Shown here: positions 1-6,812 of the stretch, piece after piece
Layout of the letters: each line of letters begins with the position of its first letter
Position numbering within the stretch: position 1 is the stretch's first letter
Origin: Rhizobiaceae bacterium
GTDB lineage: Bacteria; Pseudomonadota; Alphaproteobacteria; Rhizobiales; Rhizobiaceae
Length of the DNA: 64,000 nt
Assembly (NCBI GenBank): GCA_025698895.1
Contig: JAILWO010000002.1
Span: 310,001 to 374,000, forward strand
Reading direction: 5' to 3'
The notes under the pieces: generated by a model
The model's database searches: none
What the model saw: the letters and a program-made list of their open reading frames with translations, nothing else
What the model was told of the DNA's origin: nothing
Made by a program: the position numbers and the translations under genes

Positions 1-488
1 CGCGCGATAAATGTCGCCTGGTCGGGCCTATACCCAATGCGCTGTAGCCATGCGACGGCTTCATTTTGGCCGGACTGCTGGCCGCCGCTGAGAAGGTCGC
101 GGATGCCCCCCAATAATCCGCCACCTGACGCTGGCGAGGAATAGCCCGAAGAGTGCGACCGGCGAGCGCTGCCGCCGCCCATACCTTCCAGCCCTTCGCT
201 GCGCTGCGCCGCCTCGCCAGAGTAGCGTGCCGTGATCTGTCCGCCAGAGGGACTGTGTGGACTGCCACCGCCAACCTGATGCTGACCCCATTGTTCCCAC
301 TGAGAGGGGTCCAACAGACCGCGAGTTGGGGACAACAGGCCGCGCTGCGCGCGATGTCTGTCCTGATCGATCGAGGTAGCAACGTGGCCGCCAGGGTAGC
401 CCGCGACATGTCCGGAGGGCGCCTGACCATCAGGACCGCTCATCGGGTTGGGATTGAAAAGCTGTTGAAGGAAGGGGGCGAGGTTCAT
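1..488 (-). CDS. Phage virion-type protein, cut by the left edge
   Basis: Reading leftward from an ATG at 488, the frame stays open for 162 codons to the window edge, so the C-terminus is missing. The product is rich in Gly, Ser and Gln, with a glycine/serine-rich stretch at about residues 100-135 (GGGLLGG, LLSGGQQSG) and a more ordered end (VAWLQRIGYRPDQATF). It has no signal peptide or membrane segment. Its ATG lies one base past the stop of the upstream 62-residue gene, so the two are probably translated together behind the tail fibre gene. The position suggests a structural or lysis-region phage protein, but I do not recognise the family. The uninterrupted frame and the coupling support it being real. 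Confidence 0.6.
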   Translation of the reverse strand, partial: MNLAPFLQQLFNPNPMSGPDGQAPSGHVAGYPGGHVATSIDQDRHRAQRGLLSPTRGLLDPSQWEQWGQHQVGGGSPHSPSGGQITARYSGEAAQRSEGLEGMGGGSARRSHSSGYSSPASGGGLLGGIRDLLSGGQQSGQNEAVAWLQRIGYRPDQATFIA

Positions 489-489
489 G

Positions 490-678
490 TCAGCCAGCCT
501 TGATCATGGAGTTGAGCGCCGCCTGCTGGTCCGTCACTGCAAAGCCATAACCGGAGCGAAGGGGTTCAACGCCCAGGAGACGTCCTTCACGCGCATCGGC
601 GACGATGGAGCCGATTGGCCGGCACTCGCGGCGGTAAAGCCGCCAGAGCTTCATGAGGGAAACGGGCTGCTCGTCCAT
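490..678 (-). CDS. Small phage protein downstream of the tail fibre
   Basis: This is a 62-residue hypothetical protein between the tail fibre gene (3 bp upstream) and the virion-type ORF whose start is one base past its stop. It begins MDEQPVSLMKLWRLYRRE and is mixed in composition, with a basic N-terminal third and no membrane segment or recognisable motif. Support comes from its tight packing in a leftward phage operon, not from homology. No function can be given. Confidence 0.5.
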   Translation of the reverse strand: MDEQPVSLMKLWRLYRRECRPIGSIVADAREGRLLGVEPLRSGYGFAVTDQQAALNSMIKAG

Positions 679-681
679 CTC

Positions 682-1965
682 TCATTGCCCGCCGTTCTGA
701 GCCTTTAGCTCGGCCACGGCCTCCGCGAGATAGGCGACGGCCGCCCAGAGGTACGGGGTGCGCTTGGCCTGATCTATGCCCCAGGGCACAAAATTGTCGT
801 TGCCGGGATTGCCATTGCCGGGCGTCGCAAGGTCGGGAGACACAGTGTAGGAAGTCTGCGCGCCCCAGCCTACCGCGCTCTCGCCCGTGCCCTTCCAGTT
901 GAAGGTCCAGACCGGATCGGCAAGGATGATGGCAAGCGCGTCCTCTCCGGACAGATTGCCTGTCTTTTCCTTGAGCCGCTCGTCGGATGATGTGTTGTAG
1001 GCCGTCGCGCTGCCACTGGTCGTGATCGATCCGACCTGGTTGTTCGGGTTGAAGAACCGCGAGTGTGCGATGCCGCTGGTCGTGTTGCGTGAGCTGTCAT
1101 ACGTTCCAGCGATGATCTGCTTTCCATCCGACGCACCGGACGAGGAAAACGCCCCGACGGTATAGGCGGTGTTCACTGACATGGTGCCGGCCTGTGTCAG
1201 TGACAGGCGAGTTCCGTTACCGGCGTTGAGGAATTCAAGTGATCCCCCGTTCGTGCGAATGCGGTAGGTCTGCGTCGAGCTTTCCTCGAAATCGATCGAT
1301 GGCGACAAGCCCGACGCGGACGTGGTGAGTTCGAGCCCGGTCACGCCGGAATTGGTGCTGGATCGGGTTATTGGCCCTGTCGCCTCCAAGGCGACAACGC
1401 CTGACACGTTGTTGCTGTCACTGATCGTCACGCCGCTTGTCTGGATCAAGCCAGACGTACCATCGAATCGCGGAACCGTGTTGTCGGTCGTGGTTCCGAG
1501 CCTGTTGACGAAGAAAGCGTCAAGCGTCGGGTTGATGAGTATCCAGCCGCCAGCGGCGCTGTTGGCCGCCTCGGAGTACATCACGACATAGACGCCGCCG
1601 TTCTGGAGCTCGCCACCCACGCAAGCCACATCGCCCAAGGTCGTGACTTTCCGAAGCGACTTCGCCCCGATGGAGTTGACGTTGAGCGTCGTCGCTCCGG
1701 TATGGGCCGCGCTGGACTTGAAGGCAACAATCCGGCCATTGGCAAGCGTGGAGAAGGACGAACTGGCGCTGACGGTGCGAGCATTGGCGGTACCGCCAGA
1801 TGTCAAAACACCGCTCAGGTCGCGAAGCAGTTCCGCGATGCGCCGCATCATGACGCGCGCGGAGTTGTTTATGGTCGAAGGCGCCTGACCTTCAAGCCAG
1901 TTGATGAGGTCGTCAGCGTCGTCGTTGTCGGAGGCGGTCAGGCTCCAGTCATACACACTACTCAC
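682..1965 (-). CDS. Phage tail fibre with S74 intramolecular chaperone domain
   Basis: The 427-residue protein has a Ser/Thr/Gly/Asn-rich, repetitive beta-type body typical of trimeric tail fibres and tailspikes. Near residue 330 it carries the peptidase S74 signature SSDERLKE, followed by about 95 residues ending in a helical segment (PYLWAAVAYLAEAVAELKAQ). In this family the S74 domain assists trimerisation and then cleaves itself off next to the conserved serine. The start is GTG at 1965, which overlaps the end of the upstream 43-residue gene by 8 bases; no ATG fits. The fibre probably recognises the host surface. This is the clearest virion gene here and marks 1-9455 as a prophage or derivative. 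Confidence 0.9.
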   Translation of the reverse strand: MSSVYDWSLTASDNDDADDLINWLEGQAPSTINNSARVMMRRIAELLRDLSGVLTSGGTANARTVSASSSFSTLANGRIVAFKSSAAHTGATTLNVNSIGAKSLRKVTTLGDVACVGGELQNGGVYVVMYSEAANSAAGGWILINPTLDAFFVNRLGTTTDNTVPRFDGTSGLIQTSGVTISDSNNVSGVVALEATGPITRSSTNSGVTGLELTTSASGLSPSIDFEESSTQTYRIRTNGGSLEFLNAGNGTRLSLTQAGTMSVNTAYTVGAFSSSGASDGKQIIAGTYDSSRNTTSGIAHSRFFNPNNQVGSITTSGSATAYNTSSDERLKEKTGNLSGEDALAIILADPVWTFNWKGTGESAVGWGAQTSYTVSPDLATPGNGNPGNDNFVPWGIDQAKRTPYLWAAVAYLAEAVAELKAQNGGQ

Positions 1966-2089
1966 AGCGCCGCCCCCCGATCAGAATTGAGGCGAGGTAT
2001 TTGGCGTCGACGGAGCCGACGGCGCAGAACTTGCGGTAGCAAAGCCCGTACAGACGCACCGGAATGGTCGGGAGCATGTGACCAGCCAT
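1958..2089 (-). CDS. 43-residue phage protein, coupled start
   Basis: The ATG at 2089 overlaps the TGA of the preceding small regulator by one base (TGATG), and its 3' end overlaps the tail fibre GTG by 8 bases. It starts MAGHMLPTIPVRLYGLCYRK and ends ILIGGRRCE. The protein is basic, has two internal cysteines and a third near its end, and shows no known motif. Overlap at both ends is the main sign that it is translated. Function unknown. Confidence 0.4.
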   Translation of the reverse strand: MAGHMLPTIPVRLYGLCYRKFCAVGSVDAKYLASILIGGRRCE

Positions 2090-2241
2090 CAGGCAGTCTC
2101 CCCGATGACACTCTGGACGCTCTGCCGGAACAAATCGCTCATGGACTGGCCACGGGCGCTTGCGGCACGCTTCAGTTGCCGCTTCTGCTCGGATGAAATG
2201 CGGAGGACAATGATGTCCCGCTTCAGGTCTGCCAATGGCAT
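2089..2241 (-). CDS. Small ribbon-helix-helix-like DNA-binding protein
   Basis: A 50-residue ORF from an ATG at 2241, with a purine-rich ribosome site (TTTGGAG) 9 bases upstream. The sequence runs from a short strand (RDIIVLRISSEQKRQL) to a basic helix and SMSDLFRQSVQSVIG. The pattern of beta strand, helix, turn and helix matches ribbon-helix-helix regulators of the CopG/Arc/DUF1778 kind. It leads the leftward tail fibre operon and may control it or its own promoter. The fold assignment is from pattern only, so confidence is moderate. Confidence 0.5.
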   Translation of the reverse strand: MPLADLKRDIIVLRISSEQKRQLKRAASARGQSMSDLFRQSVQSVIGETA

Positions 2242-2265
2242 GGTGCGAACTCCAAATGTTGCACC

Positions 2266-2294
2266 AAGTTAGCAAAAAGCGCGCGTATAGACAA
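2266..2294 (-). promoter_or_regulatory. Candidate promoter for the leftward tail fibre operon
   Basis: On the minus strand, TTGTCT at 2294-2289 and TAACTT at 2271-2266 are separated by 17 bases, 25 bases before the ATG of the ribbon-helix-helix-like gene. This resembles a housekeeping sigma promoter. It is a sequence match only. Confidence 0.35.
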
Positions 2295-2445
2295 GAAGTT
2301 CAATGTTTTCAGTTAGTTACGTCCGCACATGTTTGCTTGCGTTCGCCGTTATCCAACTTGGCAATATTGAAGCCATGAACGAAATTGCTTTTTTCAAAAG
2401 CTCGCATGTGCAACGTTGTGCTATCGTGGCTTGGAGAGGGGCGCC

Positions 2446-2919
2446 ATGAAGGCAATTGTCGGGATCGTATTTGGGATCGTGGCGCTGAGTGGGTGCGTCG
2501 GCACGAACACCGTCCAGACTTCCGCTGACACCGTGATCATTCAAACCCGCGCGGCTCCGATTTGCGGGACCGCTGGTGCCGCCAGGACGGCTCAGAAGCA
2601 GGCCGCAATTGCCACTATCAATGCCGGCTATGATCGATACGTGATCTATGACGCTGCGAGTTCGAGCAACGTCAGGGTCTCGCAGATGCCGGGAACGTCT
2701 CAGACTTCCGGTTTCATCACCGCTGGCGGCAATCTGCACGCCACGACGACATACACGCCAGGTCCTACAATCGTCTCCGGCGGGCACAGCCAGGACTTTG
2801 CAATCAAGATGTTCCGTGAGGACGAGCCCGGCGCTGATCGAGCACTATCCGCGCGCGATGTACTCGGGCCGGAATGGGAGAAGGCAGTCAAAGCTGGACC
2901 GATCGGCGTTTGCAACTGA
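2446..2919 (+). CDS. Putative lipoprotein of the phage cassette
   Basis: A 157-residue protein from the ATG at 2446, chosen over an upstream TTG because a GGAGAGG ribosome site lies just before it. The N-terminus is a lipoprotein signal peptide with lipobox LSGC, so Cys16 would be lipidated after cleavage. The mature part is polar, with a Thr/Ser/Gly-rich middle and a further Cys pair (PICGT and the C-terminal GVCN). It is the first of three rightward genes inside the otherwise leftward element, a typical position for a lysogenic cargo gene (moron). Such lipoproteins sometimes alter the host surface, but no specific role can be assigned. Confidence 0.6.
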   Translation: MKAIVGIVFGIVALSGCVGTNTVQTSADTVIIQTRAAPICGTAGAARTAQKQAAIATINAGYDRYVIYDAASSSNVRVSQMPGTSQTSGFITAGGNLHATTTYTPGPTIVSGGHSQDFAIKMFREDEPGADRALSARDVLGPEWEKAVKAGPIGVCN

Positions 2920-2943
2920 CCTTGTGTCTCGTACGGAGGCGGG

Positions 2944-3141
2944 ATGACGTTCGGACGAATTGCGGCCATAGGGTTGGTGGGCCTCGCGATCTGCTGGCTC
3001 CCGCTGTTCATCGTCGGCGGCTTAGGGATCAGCAACAATCCGATCGGCCTTGGCCTGTTAGCGGTTGTCGGAACGCCAGTCGTTGCCGCGCTCGTGGCAG
3101 GCCTTCTGGTTTATAAGATGGTGCGACTGCTGGTCAGATAA
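2944..3141 (+). CDS. Small two-segment membrane protein
   Basis: A 65-residue protein, 24 bases after the lipoprotein gene, with a strong GGAGG site before the ATG. It contains two hydrophobic stretches (about residues 5-27 and 37-58) and ends in a short basic tail (YKMVRLLVR), consistent with an inner-membrane hairpin. It probably shares a transcript with the lipoprotein gene. No family recognised; a holin-like or conversion role is possible but unsupported. Confidence 0.5.
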   Translation: MTFGRIAAIGLVGLAICWLPLFIVGGLGISNNPIGLGLLAVVGTPVVAALVAGLLVYKMVRLLVR

Positions 3142-3306
3142 TGCGTCGGGGTTCGGCCGGTAGCAAGAGAAGCCGTACGCATGGTTGCGACCGCGTTCAG
3201 GTGGGGGTAGCGATCATACCAGCGTTAATTGCCAGCTAACCACGTTCCCTAACGTAACTGCCACAAAATTTACCTAAGATTTTAACGGCGTGGCGAGGGC
3301 AACGGC

Positions 3307-5088
3307 GTGAACAAGCTGTTTTTTGGCGACAACCTTCATGTTTTGAAGAACGAGATCGGGGACAATTCCATCGATCTCGTCTACTTGGATCCGCCCTTCA
3401 ATTCGAAGGCGCAATACAACGTTTTCTACGAAACACCAGATAATGAGAAGGCTACCGCGCAGCGGACGGTTTTTCGAGATACGTGGGCTTGGGAAGACGA
3501 GGCTCAATCCGCGTATCAGGAGATATTGTCCGCGGGAGGGCCCACCGCCGCCATTGTGAATGCTCTGCGAAACTCGCTGGGGCGAAGCGATACTATGGCA
3601 TATTTGGTCATGATGACGGTACGGCTTCGACAGCTTTATAGGGCTTTGAAGCCGACTGGTAGCCTGTATCTTCATTGCGACCCGACAGCAGCGCACTACA
3701 TCAAGATCATACTAGATGCCGTGTTTGGAGCGCAAAATTTTCGGAGCGAGGTTATTTGGAAAAGGACAGGCGCGCATGGCCGCGCAAAGCGCTGGGGACC
3801 AGTACACGATAACATATTTTTCTATTCTGTGTCGGAGCACTATACGTGGAACCGAACATATGAAGAATATGATCGAGAGTACGTTGAAAAATTTTACAAT
3901 AAGGAGGACGCGTTTGGCCGTTTTCAAGCGATTACATTAGATGGCCCTGGCAAGCGGGGCGGTAGCTCTGGTGCGCAATGGCGCGGCGTTAATCCGACTG
4001 AAAAGGGGCGACATTGGGAACTGCCGCCGGACCGGTCACTGCCTAGCTGGTTTGTCAAACCGATCGGTTACGACAAAATGAATGTGCAGGAGCGGCTGGA
4101 TTTGCTCGATGCTGCCGGGCTAATCGCATGGCCCGACAAGGGGACCAACCCACGGTTCAAGCGATACCTATCCGTTTCGGAGGGAAACCCAGTTCAGGAC
4201 GTGATAACTGACATAGGCCCTCTTTCTTCGCATGCGAAAGAACGGGTCGGCTACCCAACACAAAAGCCAGTTGCGCTTTTAGAGCGGATCATCAAGGCAT
4301 CTTCCAATAAAGGTGATGTAGTTCTGGATCCCTTCTGTGGATGTGGAACTACAGTTCACGCAGCTGAGAATCTAAATCGGCAATGGATAGGGATAGATGT
4401 TTCCTACTACGCTATCAGGTTGATATCGCGTAGGTTACGTTCCGTTGTGGGTCCCGGTAAATTGAAGATCGGGGGTATACCTGCCGATTATACCAGCGCT
4501 GAGGCGTTGGCCGATCGTGACCCCTATGGCTTCCAGCAGTGGATCGTGGGCGAACTTGGCTGCCAATTGTGGAACGATGGGAAAAAGGGGTCTGATCGCG
4601 GAATTGATGGTGAGATGTATTTTATGAACGGCCCTGGCCCAGCCGGTCGGCTATTGGTTCAGGTAAAGGGCGGCAAGCATACTGGTCCACGCGACCTGCG
4701 TGATTTTGCTTGGGTTCTAAATAGAGAAAACGCAGAAATGGGGCTCTTTGTATGTCGCAATCAGCCGACAAAGGAAATGCGCGGCGAGGCCGCAGAGCTT
4801 GGTGTTCATCGCATCGGGTCAACTACATATCCCAGACTGCGTATCGTCGATATGGCGTCGTGGTTCGCAGGCCAAAGACCGCAGATGCCTGTGGCAATTG
4901 AAATGCGACCAGTTACGGACAAGTCCGTACCTAAACCAAAGCGCTCCCGACGCCCGGATCCCCGCCAGCCGCAATTCTCATACGTCTTTACCGGCGGCAT
5001 AGAGAAAGCGGCAGAGGACGGGCAAGTATTTAACCCTGATATTTTGCCAGATGAAGCTGCGGGAGTTGTAAGACGCAAATCTGCGTGA
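3307..5088 (+). CDS. DNA methyltransferase fused to an Mrr-like nuclease domain
   Basis: The 593-residue protein starts at GTG 3307. The N-terminal two thirds form an amino-methyltransferase of the beta order: catalytic motif IV DPPF at residues 28-31, and the S-adenosylmethionine motif DPFCGCGTT at 341-349, after QKPVALLERII. After residue 400 a second domain begins. GSDRGIDGE puts Asp434 before a strand, and LLVQVKGGK gives Gln452-Val-Lys454, the D...QxK pattern of Mrr-type PD-(D/E)XK nucleases. A basic linker (PKPKRSRRPDPRQ) follows. The gene is visibly more AT-rich than its surroundings and opposite in strand to the flanking phage genes, so it looks like acquired cargo. It may act as modification and restriction in one chain, or as phage self-protection; the target site cannot be read from sequence. 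Confidence 0.85.
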   Translation: MNKLFFGDNLHVLKNEIGDNSIDLVYLDPPFNSKAQYNVFYETPDNEKATAQRTVFRDTWAWEDEAQSAYQEILSAGGPTAAIVNALRNSLGRSDTMAYLVMMTVRLRQLYRALKPTGSLYLHCDPTAAHYIKIILDAVFGAQNFRSEVIWKRTGAHGRAKRWGPVHDNIFFYSVSEHYTWNRTYEEYDREYVEKFYNKEDAFGRFQAITLDGPGKRGGSSGAQWRGVNPTEKGRHWELPPDRSLPSWFVKPIGYDKMNVQERLDLLDAAGLIAWPDKGTNPRFKRYLSVSEGNPVQDVITDIGPLSSHAKERVGYPTQKPVALLERIIKASSNKGDVVLDPFCGCGTTVHAAENLNRQWIGIDVSYYAIRLISRRLRSVVGPGKLKIGGIPADYTSAEALADRDPYGFQQWIVGELGCQLWNDGKKGSDRGIDGEMYFMNGPGPAGRLLVQVKGGKHTGPRDLRDFAWVLNRENAEMGLFVCRNQPTKEMRGEAAELGVHRIGSTTYPRLRIVDMASWFAGQRPQMPVAIEMRPVTDKSVPKPKRSRRPDPRQPQFSYVFTGGIEKAAEDGQVFNPDILPDEAAGVVRRKSA

Positions 5089-5501
5089 ATGCTGCCAATC
5101 ACCCGTCTAAACCCGCAACACCCGACGGTTGAACGTGCCGCCTAACCGGGCAAGCGTCCGCGCCATTTGCAAAGCGGCGATGATCGAGCGAAGCTGCGCG
5201 AAACCTCGAGGACAATGAAGGCGGAGGGATGAAATTCAGAGTTGCGCGTGTTGGCTTTGCCCGTGTCCTGAGCGGAGATAACGGCCACGGTTCCTGATGG
5301 GAAGAGCACCAGCGCTTCTGTCGCGCTCCCCCTTCCAGAGCCCACTGCGACGGTGAAGCTGCGAGGGCGCTTCCGAAAAAGTGCCCTCTATTCTCTGCCT
5401 CTGGGTCTTCCCTCTGAGTCTGGATCTGGCTCTTCTTCTGCTTCTTAGTCTGAGTCTTCTTCTTCTTGTATCGATAGGCTTTCGATAGGCTATGGAAAGG
5501 C
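5089..5501. other. Low-complexity region of uncertain coding status
   Basis: No gene in this 413-base stretch is convincing. Three minus-strand frames are open across parts of it, and all pass through a purine-rich tract (about 5388-5478 on the minus strand) of AGA, CAGA and AAG units. The tract translates into Arg-rich or Lys/Gln-rich runs depending on frame. Its position directly downstream of the replication-type gene would also suit a phage origin or a slippage site. Confidence 0.4.
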
Positions 5502-5505
5502 TCAT
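5236..5505 (-). CDS. Possible Arg-rich small protein, coupled start
   Basis: The ATG at 5505 overlaps the TGA of the preceding gene in an ATGA junction, the style used throughout this leftward run, and the frame then runs 89 codons. The first third is nearly pure basic low-complexity sequence encoded by the purine tract. The rest (EAPSQLHRRSGLWKGERD onward) is also basic and featureless. Two other frames are equally open here, so the start coupling is the only argument for this one. Confidence 0.25.
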   Translation of the reverse strand: MSLSIAYRKPIDTRRRRLRLRSRRRARSRLRGKTQRQRIEGTFSEAPSQLHRRSGLWKGERDRSAGALPIRNRGRYLRSGHGQSQHAQL

Positions 5506-5954
5506 TCGTAAGCCTCCCCATCGCCGTTGATTGCGCGGCCGGGGCTGTCCAGGAACCGGCCTCCCCAGAGGGTTTCAGCGAAGTCCGCCTCGACGCGCTC
5601 CCTGATTATGTCGCTGTCCAGCGCGTAGATGTTGGATGCGATCCCCGCCGCGTGCTTGGCATTGGTCGGCGGGCAATGCTGAAACCACCGACAGACGTAA
5701 ATCTCATTGGCCTCGTCATCGGCCACGATCAGGTCTGCCGCGACCAACTCGCTCTTGCCGGCGGCATACCGTTCTGCCGACCAGCCCAGATCGGCTGAAG
5801 CGTAGGCAGGAGGGATGCGGCTGCAACCCGCGCTGGTCTGGTGCGGACCTGTGGCAAAGTAGAACCACAGCACGCGCGGGTCGTCGGGGAGGCTGTTAAA
5901 GCGCCTGGAGCGCCACACAGCGGGCGAGACTTTGTGGAACTGGCGTTCTCTCAT
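5502..5954 (-). CDS. Phage replication-type protein
   Basis: A 150-residue protein from the ATG at 5954, which overlaps the stop of the upstream mini-ORF (ATGA). Sections such as SLPDDPRVLWFYFATGP, HQTSAGC, YASADLGWSAERY and CRWFQHCPPTNAKH match, as I remember it, a protein widely found in the replication module of alphaproteobacterial prophages. It probably contains a winged-helix-like DNA-binding fold. Open frames further upstream were not used because they run through neighbouring coupled genes. The exact role (initiator or loader) is inferred from position between the HTH genes and the purine-rich tract. Confidence 0.6.
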   Translation of the reverse strand: MRERQFHKVSPAVWRSRRFNSLPDDPRVLWFYFATGPHQTSAGCSRIPPAYASADLGWSAERYAAGKSELVAADLIVADDEANEIYVCRWFQHCPPTNAKHAAGIASNIYALDSDIIRERVEADFAETLWGGRFLDSPGRAINGDGEAYE

Positions 5955-6019
5955 CGCCGGCACTCCCGGCATTCCCCCGGCCTTTCGGCCGAGGGATTGA
6001 TCAGAAGGACGCACTGCAT
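5951..6019 (-). CDS. 22-residue Cys-rich microprotein in the coupled run
   Basis: A tiny ORF joins its neighbours on both sides: its ATG at 6019 overlaps the TAA of the HTH gene (TAATG), and its TGA overlaps the ATG of the replication-type gene (ATGA). The product ends GECRECRR, a CxxC pair preceded by a further Cys near the N-terminus. It may be a small metal-binding peptide or only a device to carry ribosomes from one gene to the next. Evidence is arrangement only. Confidence 0.35.
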   Translation of the reverse strand: MQCVLLINPSAERPGECRECRR

Positions 6020-6312
6020 TACGCGGCCCTCCCGATTTCATCGAGGATGCGCACCCGCGACCGCAGCACGTATCGCGCATGCGTCCCTGCAAACGGCCCG
6101 CCATGGCTTTCGTGGATAGTCTCGACCACGATGCCCCGCTTTCGAAGCAGGAAGACGTAGTGAGACCAGCGTGGGCCTGGAGTGTCGATCGGCGTGCAAC
6201 CCGCTTCACCGGCACGGACGAGGTTCTGGAGTGCCCAGGCCTCCCGTCCGACCATTTCATGGGTGGCGCCGTCCGGCTCGACCTTGACGAGGATCTGCAA
6301 CTTCTCGGTCAT
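6019..6312 (-). CDS. Winged-helix phage protein (HTH_39-like)
   Basis: A 97-residue protein with the layout of the HTH_39 winged-helix family: an N-terminal strand (LQILVKVEPDGAT), a helix covering WALQNLVRAGEAGCT, then the recognition segment and wing around SHYVFLLRKRGIVVETI and YVLRSRVRIL. Such proteins occur in phage early regions as small DNA-binding regulators. Its start overlaps the upstream gene (ATGA) and its stop overlaps the next (TAATG). It is likely part of one early leftward transcript with the excisionase-like gene. Confidence 0.65.
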   Translation of the reverse strand: MTEKLQILVKVEPDGATHEMVGREAWALQNLVRAGEAGCTPIDTPGPRWSHYVFLLRKRGIVVETIHESHGGPFAGTHARYVLRSRVRILDEIGRAA

Positions 6313-6515
6313 ACGAACCTCCCGCCGATCTGGGCAAGTTCACAGACGAGACGAGCCCGACAGGGCGTGAGCCGGAACCGATTCGCGATGATGCGGGCGG
6401 CGATTTCAGTTGCGGTCTCGGGGCGGGTATGGCATTTCTCGGTCGTTAGAACTTTCGAAATGCCTCCGTCGCCCCGATGCCAGTCGGGAGCGACGGTTTC
6501 TTTAAGGAGGTGCAT
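6309..6515 (-). CDS. Hypothetical phage early protein
   Basis: A 68-residue protein coupled at both ends: TAATG with the excisionase-like gene upstream and ATGA with the winged-helix gene downstream. It begins MHLLKETVAPDWHRGDGG and has a basic C-terminal helix (ARIIANRFRLTPCRARLV). An AAGGAGG ribosome site lies just before the ATG. No known family; small host-takeover or regulatory proteins are common at this position. Confidence 0.5.
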   Translation of the reverse strand: MHLLKETVAPDWHRGDGGISKVLTTEKCHTRPETATEIAARIIANRFRLTPCRARLVCELAQIGGRFV

Positions 6516-6691
6516 TAGTCACCTCCACGCAACGCGGCGACGTATGCGTTTGTGCTGTCCACGAGAACAAGGCGGCGCTTGCCAACCTTGACTGTCTTGA
6601 GCTTGCCCGCGCTGATGAGGGCATAGACCGTGCTGCGGCCCACCGACAAAGCCCGTCCCGTTTCCGGGATAGAGGCCAAGAGCTTTTCCAT
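6515..6691 (-). CDS. Excisionase-like helix-turn-helix protein
   Basis: A 58-residue protein from the ATG at 6691. The core VGRSTVYALISAGKLKTV, followed by VGKRRLVLVDS, is the HTH_17/MerR-type winged helix shared by AlpA and small excisionases: a recognition helix preceded by a GRST turn and followed by a basic wing. It would bind near the element end and direct the integrase toward excision, or regulate early genes. It heads the coupled run 5502-6691 and lies 1.3 kb downstream of the integrase gene. Confidence 0.7.
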   Translation of the reverse strand: MEKLLASIPETGRALSVGRSTVYALISAGKLKTVKVGKRRLVLVDSTNAYVAALRGGD

Positions 6692-6812
6692 TTCAGTCTC
6701 TCCGGTTAGTCGTATCTGGACGCGAACAGATGAACTTGCGTCCGTGCGGAGAAACTGACCGTTCCAGTCTCAGAAGTCGGGCAGGAAAGGGCGCAAAGGG
6801 CCAAAAACCAGG

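Noticed and set aside
2078-2272. Plus-strand 64-codon frame
   Set aside because: It lies opposite the coupled small regulator and has no start signal; the minus-strand reading gives a ribbon-helix-helix-like protein.
5099-5521. 140-codon minus frame and a 67-codon frame at 5142-5345
   Set aside because: Both cross or adjoin the purine tract and lack a ribosome site or clear protein character; coding in this stretch was left open.
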